A stretch of 64,000 nucleotides of DNA from Seiridium cupressi (lineage: Eukaryota > Ascomycota > Sordariomycetes > Amphisphaeriales > Sporocadaceae), in contig JARVKI010000091.1 in assembly GCA_036674765.1 (NCBI GenBank), positions 62,001 through 126,000 of the forward strand. The letters run 5' to 3'. The notes beneath the pieces were generated by a model. The model worked only from the letters and a program-made list of their open reading frames with translations. It had not been told where the DNA came from and ran no database searches. Of the stretch, positions 37,065-48,700 are shown in pieces. Numbering within the stretch: position 1 is the first letter of the stretch; every line of letters begins with the position of its first letter. A program made the translations under genes and the position numbers.

Positions 37065-37150
37065 GCTGTTCTATATTCCCGTATGCTATTCTATATTACC
37101 CCATGTTATGCTATATTGTCCGATGTTATTCTATATCTCATGTTATCTTA
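37065..37150. repeat. Degenerate 20-base tandem repeat, about 4.4 copies
   Basis: Units at 37065-37084, 37085-37104, 37105-37124 and 37125-37141 (17 bases), plus a partial unit to 37150, follow the pattern G(C/T)T(A/G)T(T/G)CTATATTNCCC(A/G)(T/A)AT. The copies differ at a few positions each, so the array is old or imprecise. It lies 280 bases after the Rmd1-like stop. Confidence 0.75.
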
Positions 37151-37379
37151 TACTTAAGGAGTTGTCCTCCTAGTGATTCTAAAATGATGTTACTCAGTTA
37201 ACCGAACACGTTTGCAGGATATGATAGTAGCATAATGTATTGCGCTCTTATCACCGTAAGCATATGTAAGTTGTGCTGACATGAATTTGACCCCGCTCAA
37301 AGTTCCACGTTTCCACGTGGGAATGTCCGACCAAGTACCCGATAGGCCCGGCCCTAACAGTGGTTGTATTGGCCATTTG

Positions 37380-37412
37380 AGCTGATGGGTTGGATAAGAT
37401 AACCCATCAGCT
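37380..37412. promoter_or_regulatory. Perfect 12-base inverted repeat flanking GATAAG
   Basis: Arms AGCTGATGGGTT (37380-37391) and AACCCATCAGCT (37401-37412) are exact reverse complements around the nine-base spacer GGATAAGAT, which contains a GATA-factor site. It lies about 770 bases before the Pth11-like receptor start. It may be a dimeric factor site or a cruciform; the role is inferred only. Confidence 0.55.
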
Positions 37413-38178
37413 ACAGTATCTGTATTACGTCCATGCGGGAAGGGTTCAGCTCCAGAAACTTGGCGAATACGCTTTGACGCACGTGTATAAATTTAGCAAC
37501 GCCACCACAAATCACATCCAATAAGGGACTGTTGTCATCGCAAGCCCTACTTTCAGTGGACAGTCGTCACATTTACTCGCAACATATGCCGAACCGTCTG
37601 CATGACAAGCCTGAATCCTTGCTTTCCAAGGCACCTTGGACCAAGCCTGGCTGGCCTTGCTGACAACCACGTCATATCCTAGCATATCAGCTCGAAATGG
37701 CAGCTTTAGCTCCTAACCCCGAGAGGAGTGCCTTGTGCCATCTCCTCAACACTGCTAGAAGTGACTGGGCAATTGAAGGATTAGCACCCTGGCTACTACT
37801 GGTCCGTTATTCGCCAGAGCTATTACAGAGGCGTTACCTGCATGCACGTGGGCGCCGTAAGCGAAGCCGTCCTTCGACCATCCCGGCGTGATGTGGTTGC
37901 AGCATGCATCGAATTCGGCCAAGATTCACTCCAAGGATTCAATCCTCACATCGCAACGCTGACGGCATGTCGAGGCTGCGAATCAGACGGAGGCGCCCCA
38001 GCCCGCCTCTGGGCAAATCTACAAATCCCTTCTCTCTAAACGCAACATGTCCTATAACTCCGGGGCGTTCCCACTTATCACCATAATACAACTCTAGTAT
38101 TGTCACGTTCCACAAAGACGTTCGTCCTCATTTCATCTGCCGAACCGTTAATGCGCCCGCCGCAACCCCATATTTAGT

Positions 38179-39710
38179 ATGGTGTACCATATCGATAGGT
38201 TCGACCCGAACCAGAAGCGGGCCTACGTCATCGCAGCCTGCTCTATCGGATTGTCGCTCTCAACATTGACTCTCATCCTCCGGTTCCTGGCCCGACGTAA
38301 GGTTTCCAAGAGATTGTTTGCCGAGGACTGGTGGATGCTCGCTGGATGGATATGCAGTGTCGGGATCGCGGCGATGGCATTCATGGGTATGTACAACAGC
38401 GGAGGACATGCCCAGTTCTGTCTCGAATGCTTACATGTTTGCAGGTTTCACTTATGGGATGGGTGAACATGAATCCACGGTTCGAGCCAGACCGGATGGG
38501 AAAGCCCTCATAAAAGGCTGCTTGATGGTGAGATTTCTTAAATGGTCCAAACTTTCTTCACTCTCATTTCCCTTCACATTCATGCTAATACGGTAGGTTG
38601 CAGAGCGTTTGGATTATACAGGTAAGGCCTCTCCCAAGGCAGAAAGCATGCATCCTTCGCGAGGAAACAGCACTGATTGACCGATAGCGATTATACCCGC
38701 CAGCACATCTGTTTATCAAGACGTCCATCCTACTCTTCTACGTCAAAATCTTTCGGACCCCCGGCTTCAAGCGCGTAGCATGGATCGTATGGGGTTACAC
38801 ATTTTTATGGTCGATACACGCACAGCTGGCATCTTTACTGGAATGCTTGCCACCTGCCTACTTTTACGATAAAGATATACCCGGCGGCCACTGTGTTCCG
38901 AACCCGCTCATCAATATCAGTCTTACTGAGAGCGTGTTGAACACACTCGGAGACCTGGCAATATTCATCATGCCCATGCCCATGTTGAAGCATCTCCAAG
39001 TCAATGAGCAAAAGAAGATAGCGCTATACGGAGTCTTTGCCGTGGGCCTTCTGTCAGTTCATTGATTGTCAATGATTTAGGAACCCCTCGCTGACCGTCT
39101 GTAGCGTCAACATCACCAGCGTCGTCCGGTGGGTCTCTTTGTTAGGCACTGCAGAGGACATCACCTGTAAGTTCTCCTCTTGGTGTGTCCGTCGACGGTA
39201 TTAACCCACAAAAAAGCAAGCTTACCAACGGCTTCAATTTGGACGTACCTTGAGGTTGCCATGGCCATCACCTGTGGGAATCTCCCGCTCCTAGCGCCGC
39301 TCTTCGGTAGAATCTTCAGACGTGATGAGACACTCTTTACCTCTCGATATGCCAGCAACGATAAGAGCGGAGCGACCAGACGAGTAGTCTCGGGCTCTTT
39401 TGGCACCTCTCGCAACAACAGACACTCGGTTGTCTATCCCGAAGAAGTAATGCTACAAGACCAGAGTAGCGAGGCACTCAATCCACCATACTCCATACCG
39501 CCAAGACCTCAATCGAGTGAAAGTCGTCGCATTCTAGTTGAAGATGAAGTCATTGTATCTTTTGCGCAGGGCTCGCACGAAACCCCTTCTAGTGACGACA
39601 CACTAGATAAGAGCAAAGGCCTCCCATCGCTCCCCCCGCCTCCTAGCTATGCTTCGAGGGCTTGGGCGCAGTCACCGACTCCGAGGGGTTATACAGGGTC
39701 CATGATCTGA
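38179..39710 (+). CDS. Pth11-like seven-helix (rhodopsin-fold) membrane protein
   Basis: Six exons, 38179-38386, 38445-38527, 38604-38621, 38688-39052, 39105-39166 and 39217-39710, encode 409 residues. The fungal rhodopsin domain starts RAYVIAACSIGLSLSTLTLI, continues with RFLARRKVSKRLFAEDWWML, and has the family segments KTSILLFYVKIF, LNTLGDLAIFIMPMPML and IWTYLEVAMAITCGNLPLL. About seven membrane helices are visible, followed by a 110-residue cytosolic tail rich in Ser and Pro. Such proteins act as surface or nutrient sensors in Pezizomycotina; some are needed for host recognition. Exon 3 is only 18 bases (residues SVWIIQ) and its removal would keep the frame. The last acceptor, at 39215-39216, is the weakest. 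Confidence 0.85.
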
Positions 39711-39841
39711 TGTCGCTTGAATGCGCTTACAATTTTAATGCATTAATTCAGAGAAAATGCTCATCACTAGCGGCATGTATTACTGTGATTGTCTCTGTAT
39801 ACAGCTCTAAGTTCTCATTATACAAATTTGTCCACTCGCGT

Positions 39842-41134
39842 TCATGGTATCCCCAGAACGTCATCGACGTTGACCACTTGTCCCGTTGCCATGGACTTGT
39901 TCCCAGCAATACCCGTCAGTATGGACAGCGCACCGTCAACGTGGCTTGCGGCACGCATGTACTCGTCAGTTACCGGCTCGCCAAACAGGTCGTTCAACAA
40001 TACACTGTCACCGCCTCCATGCGCACCAACCCCGGCGGGAATTTCGATATCGCGTGGCTTCTCCAGCAGTGGTCGTAGGACCAAACTCGTCTTCTCGATC
40101 GAGCCCTCTTTCGCCTGATCGCCACCAGAGTTCACGTAGCTGTTCTCCACCACCTCTAGCTCCAGGCGCCCACCAGTCCCATTGAAATTGACGCGGAAGC
40201 CCTCCCACGGTGCATATGCTGTGAGGGAATATGTCATGACAGCGCCGTTCTTGTACCTGATGAGCAGGTTCATAGTATCCTCGATGCTGATACCATCGCC
40301 AAAAACACTCTGGTCGCGGTAATAGGCGTCCTCGTGCTCCGCATCCAGGTACATGGCCTTGAGCTGCTCGTGCTCCTCCAGATGGAGCGCAAACGGGTCT
40401 TTCTTGGCCACGTCGCTGCCGTGCGAACGGGTGTAGAACTCCCGCACGCCGCGGGCCTCGGCGTTCTCGCGGCCATAGAACTTGAGATCGCCCTGGGCGT
40501 AGACGGTCTGCGGCCTCGTCTGCAGCCAGAAGTTGACCAGGTCGAAGTGGTGCGTGCTCTTGTGCACCAGCAGCCCGCCGCTGTTGCGCTTGTCCCGGTG
40601 CCAGCGCCGGAAGTAGTCGGCGCCATGCGAGGTGTTGAGCATCCACTCGAAGTGCACGCTCGTCACCCGGCCGATGGCCCCGGACTGGAGGAGCTCGAAG
40701 ACCTTGGTGTTGTGCGGCGCGTACCGGTAGTTGAAGGTCACCCGCACCTTGTTGCCCGTGCGCTCGACGGCGTCGAATATCTGCACGCAGCGCGGGGCGT
40801 CAATAGTCATGGGCTTCTCCGTGACCACGTTGCACCCGAGCTCCAGGGCACGCACGATGTAGATGTTGTGGGTGCGGTCGATGGTCGTGATGATGACTTC
40901 GTCCGGCTTGGTCTCGGCGACCATCTTGTCGAAGTCGGAGGCGAGATATGTGGGCACCTTGGCATGCCCAAGCGACTCGAGTTTGCTGTTGGCAAAGTTC
41001 AGACGGGTCTGGTTCGTGTCTGCGAGGGCCACGATGCACGAGGTGCTGCTATAGTCTCGTGCGATGGCGGTATAGAAGAAGATCGAGCGCCCGCCCGTGC
41101 CAATGATGGCATACTTCTTCTTTTCTCCGGCCAT
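39842..41134 (-). CDS. Gfo/Idh/MocA family dehydrogenase
   Basis: A single exon encodes 430 residues from the ATG at 41134-41132. The Rossmann fold opens with YAIIGTGGRS (8-17). The family EKP signature is at 106-108, with the catalytic Lys at 107. The conserved GGLLVHKSTHHFDLVNFW segment (186-203) supplies the His/Asp pair of the active site. Members oxidise or rearrange sugars, inositols and sugar acids with NAD(P). The first Gly loop, GTGGRS, and C-terminal insertions match a fungal subgroup of unknown substrate. The gene is GC-rich, which creates long shadow frames on the opposite strand. It is divergent from the Dal5-type carrier 1.7 kb away and convergent with the Pth11-like gene (131 bases between stops). 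Confidence 0.92.
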   Translation of the reverse strand: MAGEKKKYAIIGTGGRSIFFYTAIARDYSSTSCIVALADTNQTRLNFANSKLESLGHAKVPTYLASDFDKMVAETKPDEVIITTIDRTHNIYIVRALELGCNVVTEKPMTIDAPRCVQIFDAVERTGNKVRVTFNYRYAPHNTKVFELLQSGAIGRVTSVHFEWMLNTSHGADYFRRWHRDKRNSGGLLVHKSTHHFDLVNFWLQTRPQTVYAQGDLKFYGRENAEARGVREFYTRSHGSDVAKKDPFALHLEEHEQLKAMYLDAEHEDAYYRDQSVFGDGISIEDTMNLLIRYKNGAVMTYSLTAYAPWEGFRVNFNGTGGRLELEVVENSYVNSGGDQAKEGSIEKTSLVLRPLLEKPRDIEIPAGVGAHGGGDSVLLNDLFGEPVTDEYMRAASHVDGALSILTGIAGNKSMATGQVVNVDDVLGIP

Positions 41135-42810
41135 GGCTATGCTCTCTTCAGGAAAGTTTCAGTGTTTACGGTAATGGTTGACCTGCTTCGTGTAAGTGCG
41201 GAGGGCAGGCTGAATCCGCGGCTTCTAGACTAACTAGACGGTGTGATAGACACCGACTTATATCCAACAATTTGGCTTCGCCTCGCAGAATGGTTCTCGC
41301 GCTCGACTTTCCAGAAATACGTACTAGCCATTAAGCTGAACACGTTCAATGTTCTCGTCAGAAAAGTCCAAAATATTACCATGGGACCGTCATCGGGTTA
41401 GTTGCCCCCGGGGATAGCGCGACGTTGGAGCAGACGCTGTGGGGGAGCTGCGCCAACTTCCCCGCTTCTCCAATAATGGGCTCGACTATGAAGCAGCTCC
41501 TAACTAACTAACTAGGTTGGGTATACCGAGTGAGCGGGTGGTATATGGTGGCTTGGTTTTCCCGCTGCCTCAACCGCGATGGTGCAAATTTACTTGGGCA
41601 GACGAGAAGGGGACAGAACGGCAGCTGCTCTGATTCAGAGCCCAGATGATGCATCTCTCCGCCGTCGCTCGCCTGGTGTGAAGTCTGACTGCACTGTAGC
41701 CGATTTCTTTCGCCGCAAGCCAGTTGTCAAGGTATCCTTGTAGTTCTGCAATGAGAATGACACCACGTTGCTTTTGCCTGAAGGCGCTTCCCACGGTTGT
41801 GAGGGGACATTCGGAAAGGGTGGCATATCTTGGAGCCAGGAGCTTGCTCTGTCCCTCCATGTAATAAGGCACTCCCTATCCGAGAAATATGGGCCTCTTA
41901 TTCTCCTCGTTGTTGACGTAGTCGGAGTATTCATCCGCATCGACAGTGTTTCTCCATTATCCCAATTCCCACATCTCACATTCCATAACCCACCATGACG
42001 GCGTAGGGTAGAGTCAGAAAGCCAAATTACCCTCAATATGCTGACTCGTCACCAGCTCCACCGCTTTACCTACCCCAGATTGTGCCCAAGTGAAGGATTG
42101 GCCCAGGTGGATCTGGGGTTTCTCTGCGGGGTGTTATGGAGTTGCCAAGTCTTGACCCAGTTAAATTCCTTGGTCATACTAATCACTAAACTAGTGCTAA
42201 ACGGCGAGGGCCTCCCCTTTATGTTGATCAATGGTATGATCTCTCCCCGACATGCCATAACGACTCCCCGTGTGCCAAGTGAGCTGCCACTTTGTCACTC
42301 CAAGTCGTGTCCACCTATGCCAAGACGAGTCCAATCATCTATAGCTTGAAAATGTCTGTCGGGACTGATATTTCCACGAATGAATTACATCGACTGTTCC
42401 TAGCCTTCAGCACTAGACCCTGTCTTCTCTGTGTTCGATGATCCCTGAATTCAGTAGGCCAAATCCTAAGACCGTCTTTCTTTGGCTCCCTAGTATGCTT
42501 ACCAGGTAGGTCTGCTACTCAACCACCAGGTCTCGAGGGAAATCATCGGGAATGAATCTGTAGCGCCGAAAACTTAGGCATTTCCTGTGATTGTATCCTG
42601 CTCAGGAGCAGGCTTTCGGGGCCACTTTGCTGCGTATCGCGGACAGGGTTCTCCTCAACTCCAAAGACCCGGCTGTCTGGGTTGATATGTCCTGACGGTG
42701 GGCATCCCCACTTCTCCAGGGTATAAGTGCTGCAATCCCAAAGTCGGCGTTTGCATGCTTCCTATCCATATACACTTGTGAGCCTTGTTTGGTAAGATAT
42801 CTTGGTCACC
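41135..42810. promoter_or_regulatory. Divergent upstream region of the dehydrogenase and MFS carrier
   Basis: A TATAAG box faces each gene: at 41263-41258 (minus, about 125 bases before the dehydrogenase) and at 42722-42727 (plus, about 85 bases before the carrier). A GTGGGG sequence at about 41439-41444 fits the CreA carbon-repression consensus, and CCAAG words recur around 42270-42330. No exon was supported. Assignments are by consensus only. Confidence 0.4.
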
Positions 42811-44627
42811 ATGGCGGGCGATAAATCAACAGCACAAACAGTGAACACTGCCGACACGATCGAGCCAGCCTCGGAAACCTCTGCTCCAACCAGCTCAGAG
42901 GGCGAGAAAGCCGCGCAGTTCTTGGCCCAACATGGCGAGGTCGCCTTCGACTACGAGGAAGAAAGACAAGTGCTCAAGCGCATTGATATGCGCATCCTAC
43001 CACTGATTCTGGGCGCCTATTTCTTTCAGCAGCTGGACAAAAGTGCACTGTCGTACACCTCCATCTTTGGTATCACCACTGATGCTCATCTCCAGGGGAC
43101 CGAGTATAGTTGGCTAGGTATGTCGTGCATGGCATCGAATCATAGCTGAGGCCCGTGATCAATACAAGGAAAGATACTAACGAGAGCACGAACCAGGTTC
43201 GATTCTCTATGTCGCTCAGCTCGTCTTCCAACCGCTAGCCGCACTACTCCTCGTCAAGTTTCCATATGGCAAGGTCATTGGCATCGCTATTATTGGCTGG
43301 GGTTGCTGCGCCGCCATCGCCGCCGCATGCACCAACTTCCGCTCCCTGATGGCCCTACGCTTCCTCCTCGGATCCTTTGAGTCCATGATCGCGCCCTCGC
43401 TGATTGCCGTGACACAGATGTGGTGGCGGAGGTCGGAGCAGACTCTAAGGACGTCCTACTGGAACGCCATGAATGGTGTCTCGTTCATCGTGGGGTCCCT
43501 GGTGACTTTTGGTCTCGGGCACGTCGAAAGCCAACACATCTACAAATACCAGACCGTCTTCATCTTCTGCGGCGGCCTGACCGTCCTCTTCGGCATTTTC
43601 TTCATCGTCTTGATGCCTGACTCGCCCATGGAGGCCAAGTATTTGAATGAACGAGAGAAGATCATCGCCGTTGAGCGCCTGAGGGCAAATCAGATGGGAG
43701 TGGCCAGCAGGAAATGGCGCTGGGATCATGCTTTGGAGACATTGCTAGATGTAAAGACCTGGCTTTGGTTCATCTTGATCATCTCGATCTCGTGAGTTAT
43801 CTGTTGTCCTTGGTGCATACTCGAAACTTGGTGGCTAACGTGGCTCCGAAGGATACCAAGTGGCGGTTTCAGTACCTTTGGAAGTCTCATCATCAAAGAT
43901 TTTGGCTATGTCAACTTCCAAGCCATCTTGTTCCAGCTTCCCACTGGCGCTCTCCAGATCATCACAATCACCGGCTCTGCCTGGCTCGCCACGAGATACG
44001 GACGCAAGGGCCTCACCATCACTGGCATTACCATCCTCCCACTGGTCGGTATAATATTGATGCTCACTGTCCCTCGGTCACAAAAGGGCGTCCTGCTTTT
44101 CGGCTACTACTTGGTCCAGTGCCTCGGCGCTGTCACACCGATGGTCTATACTTGGTCCGCTCAGAACACGGCGGGTGATACTAAGAAGAAGACCACATCG
44201 GCTGTAGTCTTTGTCGGCATGTGTACGGGGAACATCATTGGACCACTCCTGTATAATGTGAACGATGCGCCTACATATCGACCCGGTCTTATTGCCAATC
44301 TGATCATGTTTGCTCTTGTTGGGGCTCTAGGACTGTAAGTACAAGGCACCAAATCGCTTTGGCATGTTGGATAAGCTGACTTATCCTTTTAGGCTCATCC
44401 CTATGTACTTGACGTTCTTAAATAGGCGCCATGCGAAAACACGCGAGCAGCTTGGAGGATCGGCGCACATTGTTGATGAATCCATGATGTTAAAGAAGGA
44501 CATGACCGACAGCAAGCAGGTTGAGCTGGAGCACAACGAGCAATCGCAGACGCAGAGGCTTGAAGATGACAAGGGTCTCCACGACGTTACTGACCTGAAG
44601 AACGAAAACTTCATCTATGTCGTATGA
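42811..44627 (+). CDS. MFS transporter, Dal5-like anion:cation symporter family
   Basis: Four exons, 42811-43117, 43197-43791, 43852-44334 and 44393-44627, encode 539 residues. The N-terminus runs into ERQVLKRIDMRILPLILGAY, then FFQQLDKSALSYTSIFGI, the start typical of the allantoate-permease (Dal5/Tna1) group. About 12 membrane helices follow. The central loop carries PDSPMEAKYLNEREKIIAVE RLR, also a mark of this group. Substrates of relatives include allantoate, ureidosuccinate, nicotinate, pantothenate, sugar acids and small peptides, so the cargo cannot be named. The frame's first usable ATG is at 42811, context CACCATGG; the third intron donor is GTAAGT and phases all match. It probably works with the divergent dehydrogenase. 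Confidence 0.93.
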
Positions 44628-45778
44628 GGGCCGGACAAAGGCGGGCAAGCATTTAGATTGATCATGTCGCGACAGAGATTCGCTGTATATGTTCATTCTG
44701 AGGGATCAAATATCTATGTATCCAGTCATTGGAATTAGATGATGAGTTTCTCTGCTACAAATAAATGCGTGACCTCTGTAGCATCACACTGCGCGTTTGC
44801 ATTGAGGTCGTGCGGATCGCTCGCCATATGGAGAATTATAGTGACAAGTGAAACGTATCTCTCAAATCATTCCACTCAATGCTCGCCAGGATAAAACCGC
44901 GTCATATAGAGGACTTCTCATACTAAAAGTCGGGTTAGAAGTCGCTCGTTAGTTCTTTGGGCTTCCTTGGGAGACAATACTTGATGCTCCCAGTGAAGGT
45001 CGCACACAGGCGGGCGCCGCATCTCACGCGTCTGTCAGGCAATCAAGACTCAACAATTGCTTCAGTTTTGACTGAGCTGACTCCACAATAATAGGCAACA
45101 GAGCGATATCATAAGCATCTCATATGACCTTTGGCTATGAGAAAAGTAATCCCCGTCCACCCCTCTCGGGTCATTGCTGCCTGCCTTCTGCCTAGGCTCC
45201 GTTTCGCCACTTCTGCCCCTATAAATATGAGACACTGCACCTAGAATTAAACTTTTATTCCCTTTTCTCTTCATCATCTTTGCTCTCGAGCTCCGATAGA
45301 ATTGTAGTAACTGTTCTTGCTCAGCTTAATCGCTGGGTATCCGTCGGCCAAAGACGGTCCCCCCCGATTCAATTTTTCCACCCTAGGAGACGCGGACCAG
45401 CATGCATGCGTGTTAGGTTCATGTCCCCACAGTGTCTCTGGAATATCACTGCCTCCAGATGACGCGAAAACGGGCTGTTTTCATTGTGCCTCTCTGGCTT
45501 GTTCTAGGGACATGAGGAAAGCAATGGTGTATAACACAAGGCCGTGCGTACCAACAGGAGTAGCGCTATCAAGACAATCCAGCCTTGTCTTCTGCGAGGG
45601 GACAGCAGGCCTAGAGCGAGCAAATGATTTCTATGTGATGTAGATATAATTGAGAAGAACCAAAGCCATAATGTAAACTATCCCTGTATCGTGGGCTCAT
45701 TCCACTCGGCAGCTCATACAAACTGCTTTCTTGAACGCAACGTTGCCATTCTGCCGCCCAATAGTGTCGCTAACTACA
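44628..45778. other. Convergent intergenic region with a promoter-like signal
   Basis: Lies between the carrier stop and the stop of the next minus-strand gene. A TATAAATA sequence at 45220-45227 is followed by a pyrimidine-rich tract (45250-45290), as at a fungal transcription start. The frame downstream (45317-45643, 108 codons) has no ATG start. A noncoding transcript is possible. Nothing else was seen. Confidence 0.35.
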
Positions 45779-48700
45779 TCACAGACCTGAATGCGATGCT
45801 ATATCTCCTAGCAAAAGTCCCTTCCCAGACGCGAACAACGTCGCCAGTTGATGATAAAGGATCAGCAGATATGGCGGGGCCGTGTCGAGTACCCACGACA
45901 GACACCATAAGAACCCTAATCCATACACGACTGTCAAAGCCGCGTTTCGAGTTCGTGGAAGAACAATGCACGTGATTGCCGAGATCGCGAGGCCATACCA
46001 TCTCCAGAGCGAGTCCGTCACCAAATAATACAAGACATCCCCCAGTCCGAACACGTTTGTAGCCCGTGCAACCGCCCCCACCCAGACCGCCGAACCGAAA
46101 AAGAAAAATAGGAAGACCAAACCAGAGACCCGACTGCGGAGTTCGGCAAAGCTTCGATCGGCCGCCAAGAAAACGACAGCGACGTACATGGCAATCAATG
46201 TCAAAAGGGCTGTGAGCACAGTGGGCCCGTGTTCGTAGACCCATTCACGCTGGAAGTATAACGCAGTAAGCAAAGCCAGGGCCGCCAACCTGCCGGCGAA
46301 TCTCACTCTGCTGACAAGCTTCCACGTTTCGGTATTTTGGTTCGGCTTTTCGGACTCGAGGTACTCAATAAGCGTCCGGCCGTCGCTCTCAAACGGCTCC
46401 CCGGGCTGGGTGGTTTTCGGATAGATGATGCCTTGGTAGTAGACGACGACACACTTGCCGATCTCGATGATGCGCTGACCCTCGCCGCTCTCAACGTCGT
46501 CCTGGCTGGGGAGATCCCAGTGGTGGTCGTCAGCCGGGTCGTCCAGGTGAGAGGGGCGGTTGGGGCGGATGATGGGTGCGCCGAGATTCTCTGCTCTGTA
46601 TCTTGTGACCATCGGCCACACGGCAAACTTGACCTTGGCGCCACGCATCCGGTGATGAGCTGCGATCCTGCGGTCCCGCTTCAGGTCGGCCACCTGTTGA
46701 TCTGTTCTGCCCGGCGTGGTCTCGAGCGCTTGGACAGCATCTTTGTCTTCCTGCGTCTTTGCAGCTTCCCGCCTCTCGTATTCCTCTTTGGACAGCTTGT
46801 AGAGTTCGTACGATGCCTGGCCCTCTATGGGGTAGTCCATACGGGCTGACGGCGTCGCTGATAAGAAGTGGAAGATGGACGAAGACCGGCGCATGCACAC
46901 GGCGAGGTAGGCTGCGTGCGCGATGATGAAGTGCAGTTCCGAGTACATGAAGGCGAGGTTGTCTTCTCTCCGCGCCTTGATCTTCGAACGAGACGCCGCT
47001 GCCGCATGAGCCTCCCCTTCATCCATCATGTTTGTCAAGGCGAATATGTCTCCAAAGATGGTGGCTGCGTATGCGGTCAACTCGTCAACTTTCTGGTAGA
47101 AGTTGTCTGGCACCACTTTGCGTCCCAAGAATATGTTGATGGACTGGGAACGGGCTGCCGCTCGCTGGTACCCTGTCGAGATAAGGCCATGTCAGCTTAC
47201 TTTGATCTGCTCTCTTTCTATTGCGCAGGTTCTGGCCATGCTTACCGTCTTTTGAGATGTTGTCACTGTCCTGTTGGTCAAGCTGTTTGCTTTCTTCAGG
47301 AGTTGCTCCAAACAGCAGTTCGACGTAGATCTTCTTCTCGATAATCTGCGCCAGGATTCCCATGATGAGCCACTTCCTGTTTTTCCTGTCTTTGACGATG
47401 TGCTCCCAACCATCTACTCTGCCATCGAACTCGGGACCGAAGAAAGAGTCCTCATGGGCCACCAGGTTTGCATACTGGATGAATTGATCATTGAGTTTCC
47501 AAAACCACGTTCTGTCGTTGTACTTCTCGGGAAGGTTCCTCCGGGCAAAATAGGTCTCGGACCATTCCGATGCGAGGTCATAGAGTTTCCGGTTGTTCTC
47601 AGCATACCAAAAGTCTTCGTAGCCTTGAGGGGGTGGTGTTTCCACACCAAAATCAACACGACGGACTCTGTAATCTGGACCGCTGCGAGCATTCCGTCTC
47701 CTTTTTATCCGACTGCTGGTATCTATGTTGTTGTTCTCGTACAGCATAGGAATGGCCTGACTTTGAGCATTTCCCAAGCCCGGGGGAGTGGTCTTCTTAC
47801 TCTGGTCGTCTTTCTGGTCGTCTTTCTGGTCGTCTTTTTTGGGCGCAACGTGGTCATACAGCGTCGTGTCATCATCGTCGGGATCAATGACGCCTGGAGC
47901 CGTATATAGATCTTCCAGGTTGAACTGAGGAATTCCGAGTCGCCTTTCTCTTCGCAGGTATTTCTCAAAGCCGCCGTGGGCCTCCGGAGGATCCCAGATG
48001 TTGTCGATAAACTTGTACCACCAGTTGAGAACGAAGCCATAGTCGGGATCGAACTTGTGCATGAAGGGTTTGGCGCATTCTACGCAGATCGAGGTCGTGC
48101 ACTCCCCACACCTAAAGGACTTTCTCTCCTTGCCCTTCTTGCGCGCACTAGCCACCTTTGCACCGCGTCTGTCGTCCTGGTCCGTCTCGCAGACCCAGCA
48201 ACAGAAGATAGACGTTTGTGCGAGCTTGTCTGTTGGTGGAACCCCCACAACCGTTTCGCATGTCCTGCATTGTCTCTCTCTCCAGCCCCTCCCGCAGGAC
48301 ATGCACAAGGTGTGCTTACAATTATCACAGCGGGTCAATGTGTCCTTGCTGGCCTTCAAGCGAGCTATCCTTCTTGGAGGGAGGTTCGCCGCACAGATGC
48401 CGCACAGGGGTGGAACGTGGTCTATGGACGAGCCAGACTCGGGGAAAGGTCGCTGACAGTGTGGTTGAGGGCATTTCTGGATTATTCCATCTTTCGGGCA
48501 CTTGCTGGTATACTTCTCCTTGATGTCTTTCCACGGGGCTGTTGCGTTGTCGGCTGCGACTTTGCCTATTTGGTGGTAGTACCGATCATACTTGAGCTCG
48601 AGGAATTGTGTCTCGCGTGCCTGCCTATTGGCATTTAACTGCTCCTCGGCAACTCGTCTGCGAAGCCGGCGCCAGTCATTCAAGGCGTCTTGTCGTTTCG

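Larger units (their letters stand above)
36786..38178. other. Intergenic region with repeats and palindromes
   Basis: Downstream of the Rmd1-like gene and upstream of the Pth11-like receptor. It contains a 20-base tandem repeat (37065-37150), a CACGTG E-box inside CCACGTGG at 37313-37320, and a 12-base inverted repeat around GATAAG (37380-37412). Frames at 37697-38086 have no support. Confidence 0.6.

Noticed and set aside
40334..41233. 299-codon plus-strand frame opposite the Gfo/Idh/MocA gene
   Set aside because: Shadow of the GC-rich coding strand; the minus-strand frame has full family motifs.
46337..46849. 170-codon plus-strand frame inside the CxxC membrane gene
   Set aside because: Antisense shadow with no domain; the minus frame continues the spliced gene.
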